NCBI GenBank assembly: GCA_036320915.1
Contig: JAXBDG010000015.1
Location: 248,001-312,000, forward strand
Direction: 5' to 3'
DNA length: 64,000 nucleotides
Origin: Linnemannia elongata
Lineage: Eukaryota; Mortierellomycota; Mortierellomycetes; Mortierellales; Mortierellaceae
Shown: one piece after another, positions 60,602 through 64,000 of the stretch
Layout: each line of letters starts with the position of its first letter
Position numbering within the stretch: position 1 is the first letter of the stretch
Made by a program: the position numbers and the translations under genes
The notes under the pieces: model-generated
Seen by the model: only the letters and a program-made list of their open reading frames with translations
Database searches by the model: none
Told to the model about the DNA's origin: nothing

Positions 60602-62797
60602 TTAATAACGCCAACAAAGATCCAACGCCTGTCCCCTTTTTTGCCGCTGCTCCAAGAGCCAGCCGAAGTGCTTCGAGGTCTTTTTAATGAACTCATCCTC
60701 CTTTGACCTAGGTGCACCCAAAAACCTAAAGAACTCAGCCCTCTCTAGTGCTGGCCAATAGTTTTCCATCCATACCACTTCATCTATCCCAATCGTCGCC
60801 TTTGTCTCTTCAGTCATCGCATAGACCGATCCAGACAGCCTGTTCAGCTTTGTCAACCCTCCCAGGAGCTGCAAGTATCCTGGTCGACCCGTCTCTTCGT
60901 TCTTGAGGTTCAGCATCCCCGGAAACGAGTTCCATTCGAAATTTGTGTCCGCGGGGCGGAGACCTGCTAGGTCATAGTAAACGGCCTTCAGCGTTAAGCG
61001 TTCCAATCCTATGAGTGCGCCTATTTGTCGGTAAAGGGCTTCCAATGATTGAAACTGAGCAGTCTCCGCTGGTGAGAGGGTCGTTGGCGGTGGGCGGTTG
61101 TAGTAGGGTACAAGACCCATTTCCTTGGAGCGGTGGAGAGGCTCGTCCGGAATCGCAATCATCAAGTCCAGATCCTGGATCCTTGTGCAACCCCAGGGGT
61201 ATTCGATCGCATCATCCAGGTTGATACATAGCTGTTGTGGTTGTTGTTGTTGAAAATGGTTTGACAGTCTCCAGGCCCCAATATCAACTTGTAATCGTTC
61301 CAGAGCCCGACACTCGACCAGAATCGTCTGGATCGCCTTGCTGTCAATGTTCCGACAGCCCACTAGCTCAATCTCGCGCAAGGTGGCCGATTGTCTCCGG
61401 AACATCGATCCTATATCATCGCTGATCAACCCAGGGATCAGAGACGACCATCCCGGGAAAAGGTATCTCTGCACCTGATGTGCCGGCAGTGCTTCCAAGA
61501 TCCTGAACACCAGTCCACTGCCGGCGTCGAAAAACGACCCCTTTTTAACGATTGTCAACTTTGGACAAAGCCGCTGGGCAATTTCTTGTGCGAGTTGTTG
61601 AGGGTGTTGGATCGAATGAACAGGAGGGACGAGAATGGTGGTCAAGTTTGGGCAATGTTCCAGCATCGACCGGAACTCGGCCTCGGACAGATCTTGTGTT
61701 TCCAAGCGCCGAAGTTGTAGACTTGTCAGGTGTTCCATTGGTTCCTTCCGTAGCCGAGGTATCGTCAGTCCGTCCTTTTTCTCGTCACCGTCACCATCAT
61801 CGCCATCGTCGTTGTCCTCGCTCATCTCCCAGGACAGCGGCTGCTCCTGTCCAATCTTCCGGTACTCCTCCGTCACCTCGCACCACAAGTCAGCATCTTC
61901 CTCTTTCACCTCCAAATAAAACCTCTTCAGCGTATATGAACAAGCAAAGAACATCGCCAAAGCCAGTTCTCGCGTCGCCCTCAGATCATTTTCTACCCTA
62001 TCCATGCTCCATCTTATAACCTCAAACTTAACCTCCTGTAATCGTTTCAGTCCAAAGACCGCCCTCGACAATAACCGGATATCCCGACGGTCCTTGATGA
62101 CCAGGCTGGTAAGTCGGAGGTCGAGGAGGTGAGGGTTGGAATCGAGGAGCCAACAAATTAGGGTGAGTGATGCACGGGGGTCCTCCGAGGAGGGGACAGG
62201 GTAAGGACGGCGGTCGGAGACGGAAAGGTTATAATTGTCGAAAGAGTGATAGGGAGGGGGAGGAGTTAGGAAGCCCAGGTGGAGGTCTAGTTTTGTCAGG
62301 AGTGTCATTAGCGGGATAGGATACAACGTACGGATCTGTGGGTCTGGAGGGGCTAACCACCGTGGGCGTCGCGACAGTCTCATCCGTTCCTCCTCCCCCT
62401 GCGCCTCCTGCGTCTCCCGCTCTCCCCTGCCGACGACCACCTCATCGACTGGTCCTGGTGGCGGTTGTAGTTGTAATGCTGAGGACTGGTCCTGGTAGTC
62501 AAACACGCAATTGACGTAATACACCATCTCAAAAAGGCCCAATTCAAGATGCCGGACAAAGTCCACATTTCTGACAAGGGCTCTAATTGCTTTTTTGGAA
62601 GTGAAAAGATTCTTCTTCTTTTCTTCTTTCTGGCCGGCGTGGATGTAGTAATAAAGTGCAGGGATGCAGAGCGCGTATATGTAACGATTGGTTCGCATCA
62701 GGCAAGCGAGGCTTTTGTTGTCCAGGTGGTTATGTGCGAGATAGGCGACTAGTTCTGGCACCTCGAGGAACCGTGTTGTCGCCGAGGTTGATTGCAT
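60602..62797 (-). CDS. F-box/LRR-like family protein, array copy C
   Basis: Single exon, 731 residues, starting MQSTSATTRFLEVPELVAYL at 62797. The N-terminal third resembles copy B (SSALQLQPPPGPVDEVVVGR), while the acidic loop and following block (SEDNDDGDDGDGDEKKDGLT, IPRLRKEPMEHLTSLQLRRL) are essentially those of copy A. A short segment is private: where other copies have VYFRSRDLPANYRQQ, this one has VDIGAWRLSNHFQQQQPQQL. The C-terminus (FIKKTSKHFGWLLEQRQKRG, ending LDLCWRY) is also distinct. The open frame is complete. As for the other copies, an SCF substrate-receptor role is inferred from the F-box-like start only. Confidence 0.86.
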   Translation of the reverse strand: MQSTSATTRFLEVPELVAYLAHNHLDNKSLACLMRTNRYIYALCIPALYYYIHAGQKEEKKKNLFTSKKAIRALVRNVDFVRHLELGLFEMVYYVNCVFDYQDQSSALQLQPPPGPVDEVVVGRGERETQEAQGEEERMRLSRRPRWLAPPDPQIRTLYPIPLMTLLTKLDLHLGFLTPPPPYHSFDNYNLSVSDRRPYPVPSSEDPRASLTLICWLLDSNPHLLDLRLTSLVIKDRRDIRLLSRAVFGLKRLQEVKFEVIRWSMDRVENDLRATRELALAMFFACSYTLKRFYLEVKEEDADLWCEVTEEYRKIGQEQPLSWEMSEDNDDGDDGDGDEKKDGLTIPRLRKEPMEHLTSLQLRRLETQDLSEAEFRSMLEHCPNLTTILVPPVHSIQHPQQLAQEIAQRLCPKLTIVKKGSFFDAGSGLVFRILEALPAHQVQRYLFPGWSSLIPGLISDDIGSMFRRQSATLREIELVGCRNIDSKAIQTILVECRALERLQVDIGAWRLSNHFQQQQPQQLCINLDDAIEYPWGCTRIQDLDLMIAIPDEPLHRSKEMGLVPYYNRPPPTTLSPAETAQFQSLEALYRQIGALIGLERLTLKAVYYDLAGLRPADTNFEWNSFPGMLNLKNEETGRPGYLQLLGGLTKLNRLSGSVYAMTEETKATIGIDEVVWMENYWPALERAEFFRFLGAPRSKEDEFIKKTSKHFGWLLEQRQKRGQALDLCWRY

Positions 62798-63122
62798 TGC
62801 GTGGGAGAAGGGGAGGGGACTGTTGTGGTTATGAGGGTAGTGGTGGTGGGTTGTTGCAGCTGTCCAAAACGCGAAAAGTGCCCAAAGTGAGAGTTTAAGA
62901 ACATTAGTTGAAGAACAGGAGGTGGCTTGCGAGCATCATGGCTGAGCTGATAACTTAATTTGTGTCATGATTTGATCACGAATTATTCTCGTTCAAGACA
63001 ACGGCAGCCTTTTTTTTGGATCATCATCAAAGTAAACACTTTAAAGAACTGCGGACAAAAAAATAACAGCATAGGAAGAAAAGAAGACAACGATCGTTAA
63101 TTTAATAAAGCCCACAAAGATC
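62798..63122 (-). promoter_or_regulatory. Array spacer C/D with one minisatellite unit
   Basis: This 325-bp spacer contains a single GCATCATGGCTGAGCTGATAAC unit (about 62932-62953). The rest follows the other array spacers closely, with small substitutions. It is the promoter region of copy C and the 3' flank of copy D. Confidence 0.7.
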
Positions 63123-64000
63123 CTATTTCCGTGACCTCTTTCGTCGCTCCATGAACCAGCTGAACTGCTTGCAGGCTTTACGAATGACCTTAGCCTTCAC
63201 TTGTGGCGACCAATGTGTACCTGATAACCTTAATAACTCAGCCCTCTCTAGTGCTGGCCAATAGTTTTCCATCCATGTCGCTTCATCTATCCCAATCGTC
63301 GCCCTTGTTTCTTCAGTCAACACAGAGACCGACCCGAACAGCGTGTTCAGCTTTGTCAACCCTCCCAGGAGCTGCAGGTATCCTGGTCGACCCGTCTCAT
63401 CGTTCTTGAGGTTCAGCATCCCCGGAAACGAGTTCTGTTCGAACTTTGTGTCCGCGAGGCGGGCGCCAGCTGGGTCGTAGTAAACGGCCTTTAGCGTTAA
63501 TCGCTCCAATTCTGTGAGTGCGCCTATTTGTCGGTAAAGGGCTTCCAATGATTGAAACTGAGCTGTCTCCGCTGGTGAGAGGGTCGTAGGCGGTGGGCGG
63601 TTGTAGTAGGGTACAAGACCCATTTCTTTGGAGCGGTGGAGAGGCTCGTCCGGAATCACAATCGTCAAATCCAGATCCTGGATCCTTGTGCAACCCCAGG
63701 GGTATTCGATCGCATCATCCAGGTTGATGCATAGTGGTGGTTGTTGTTGTCGATAATTGGCCGGCAGATCCCTCGACCTGAGATAAACTTGTAATCGTTC
63801 CAGAGCCCAACACTCGACCAGAATCGTCTGGATCGCCTTACTGTCAATGTTCATACAGCCCATCAGCTCAATCTCGCGCAAGGTGGCCGATTGTCTCCGG
63901 AACACCGATCCTATATCATCGCTGGTCAACCCAGGGATCAGAGACGACCATCCCGGGAAAAGGTATCTCTGCACCTGATGTGCCGGCAGTGCTTCCAAGA
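63123..64000 (-). CDS. F-box/LRR-like family protein, array copy D (5' part outside window)
   Basis: The C-terminal 292 codons of a fourth array copy; the frame runs off the window edge, so no start is visible. It has the family blocks FPGWSSLIPGLTSDDIGS, GCTRIQDLDLTIVIPDEPLH and NSFPGMLNLKNDETGRPGYL. The final part (IRKACKQFSWFMERRKRSRK) groups it with copy B. No disruption is seen. The array probably continues beyond 64000. Confidence 0.85.
   Translation of the reverse strand, partial: LEALPAHQVQRYLFPGWSSLIPGLTSDDIGSVFRRQSATLREIELMGCMNIDSKAIQTILVECWALERLQVYLRSRDLPANYRQQQPPLCINLDDAIEYPWGCTRIQDLDLTIVIPDEPLHRSKEMGLVPYYNRPPPTTLSPAETAQFQSLEALYRQIGALTELERLTLKAVYYDPAGARLADTKFEQNSFPGMLNLKNDETGRPGYLQLLGGLTKLNTLFGSVSVLTEETRATIGIDEATWMENYWPALERAELLRLSGTHWSPQVKAKVIRKACKQFSWFMERRKRSRK

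Noticed and set aside
56311..63693. Repeated long open frames on the plus strand, opposite the F-box-like genes (for example at 56311-56640, 58839-59135 and 61391-61720)
   Set aside because: They recur only because the sense genes are near-identical copies. The sense frame is complete and has family motifs, while the antisense products have none.

Overview
The window looks like nuclear DNA of an early-diverging filamentous fungus, most likely Mortierellomycotina (inference). The support is short GT-AG introns inside otherwise compact genes, pyrimidine-rich leaders, long homopolymer tracts between genes, and a mix of typical fungal proteins: a Medusa-type developmental regulator, an Mga2/Spt23-like factor, a PQ-loop vacuolar transporter and a tandem F-box/LRR-like family. 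No prokaryotic operons, rRNA, convincing tRNA or CRISPR were seen. All splice models were built by hand from reading frames and splice signals; there is no transcript evidence.

Layout. (1) 1-1256 (+): 3' part of a diverged F-box/LRR-like paralogue. (2) 1894-4661 (+): five-exon PQ-loop amino-acid transporter with two very large hydrophilic loops. (3) 5168-8333 (-): three-exon, low-complexity, coiled-coil protein I do not recognise. (4) About 8.4-34.7 kb: some 26 kb in which I find no supportable gene. It holds microsatellites, homopolymers, a six-copy TTCAATTA-type motif cluster (14.7-15.2 kb), a degenerate tandem array of about 200-bp units (23.86-24.9 kb) and a TTGACC-type hexamer array (31.2 kb). 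(5) 35340-37846 (+): Medusa-like (DUF7082-type) developmental regulator in five exons, starting with a 22-nt coding exon. (6) 37973-40576: a complete pogo/Fot1-type Tc1-mariner DNA transposon with 108-bp perfect terminal inverted repeats and TA target duplication, inserted about 125 bp after the Medusa-like stop codon. (7) 42822-49061 (-): three closely spaced housekeeping-type genes: eIF2B gamma, a mitochondrial cytochrome-b5-reductase/CYC2-like flavoprotein, and a type II membrane GDP-fucose O-fucosyltransferase-like protein. (8) 51594-55271 (+): an Mga2/Spt23-like IPT/ankyrin protein with a GC-AG intron and no C-terminal membrane anchor. (9) 55603-64000 (-): tandem array of four F-box/LRR-like paralogues, the last cut by the window edge, at about 2.5-kb spacing and with near-identical spacers.

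The strongest observations for follow-up are the intact transposon beside a developmental regulator, the gene-free region between two regulator-like genes, the mosaic F-box array with variable promoter minisatellites, and the apparently untethered Mga2/Spt23-like protein. I did not find a multi-gene system that can be called new with confidence.
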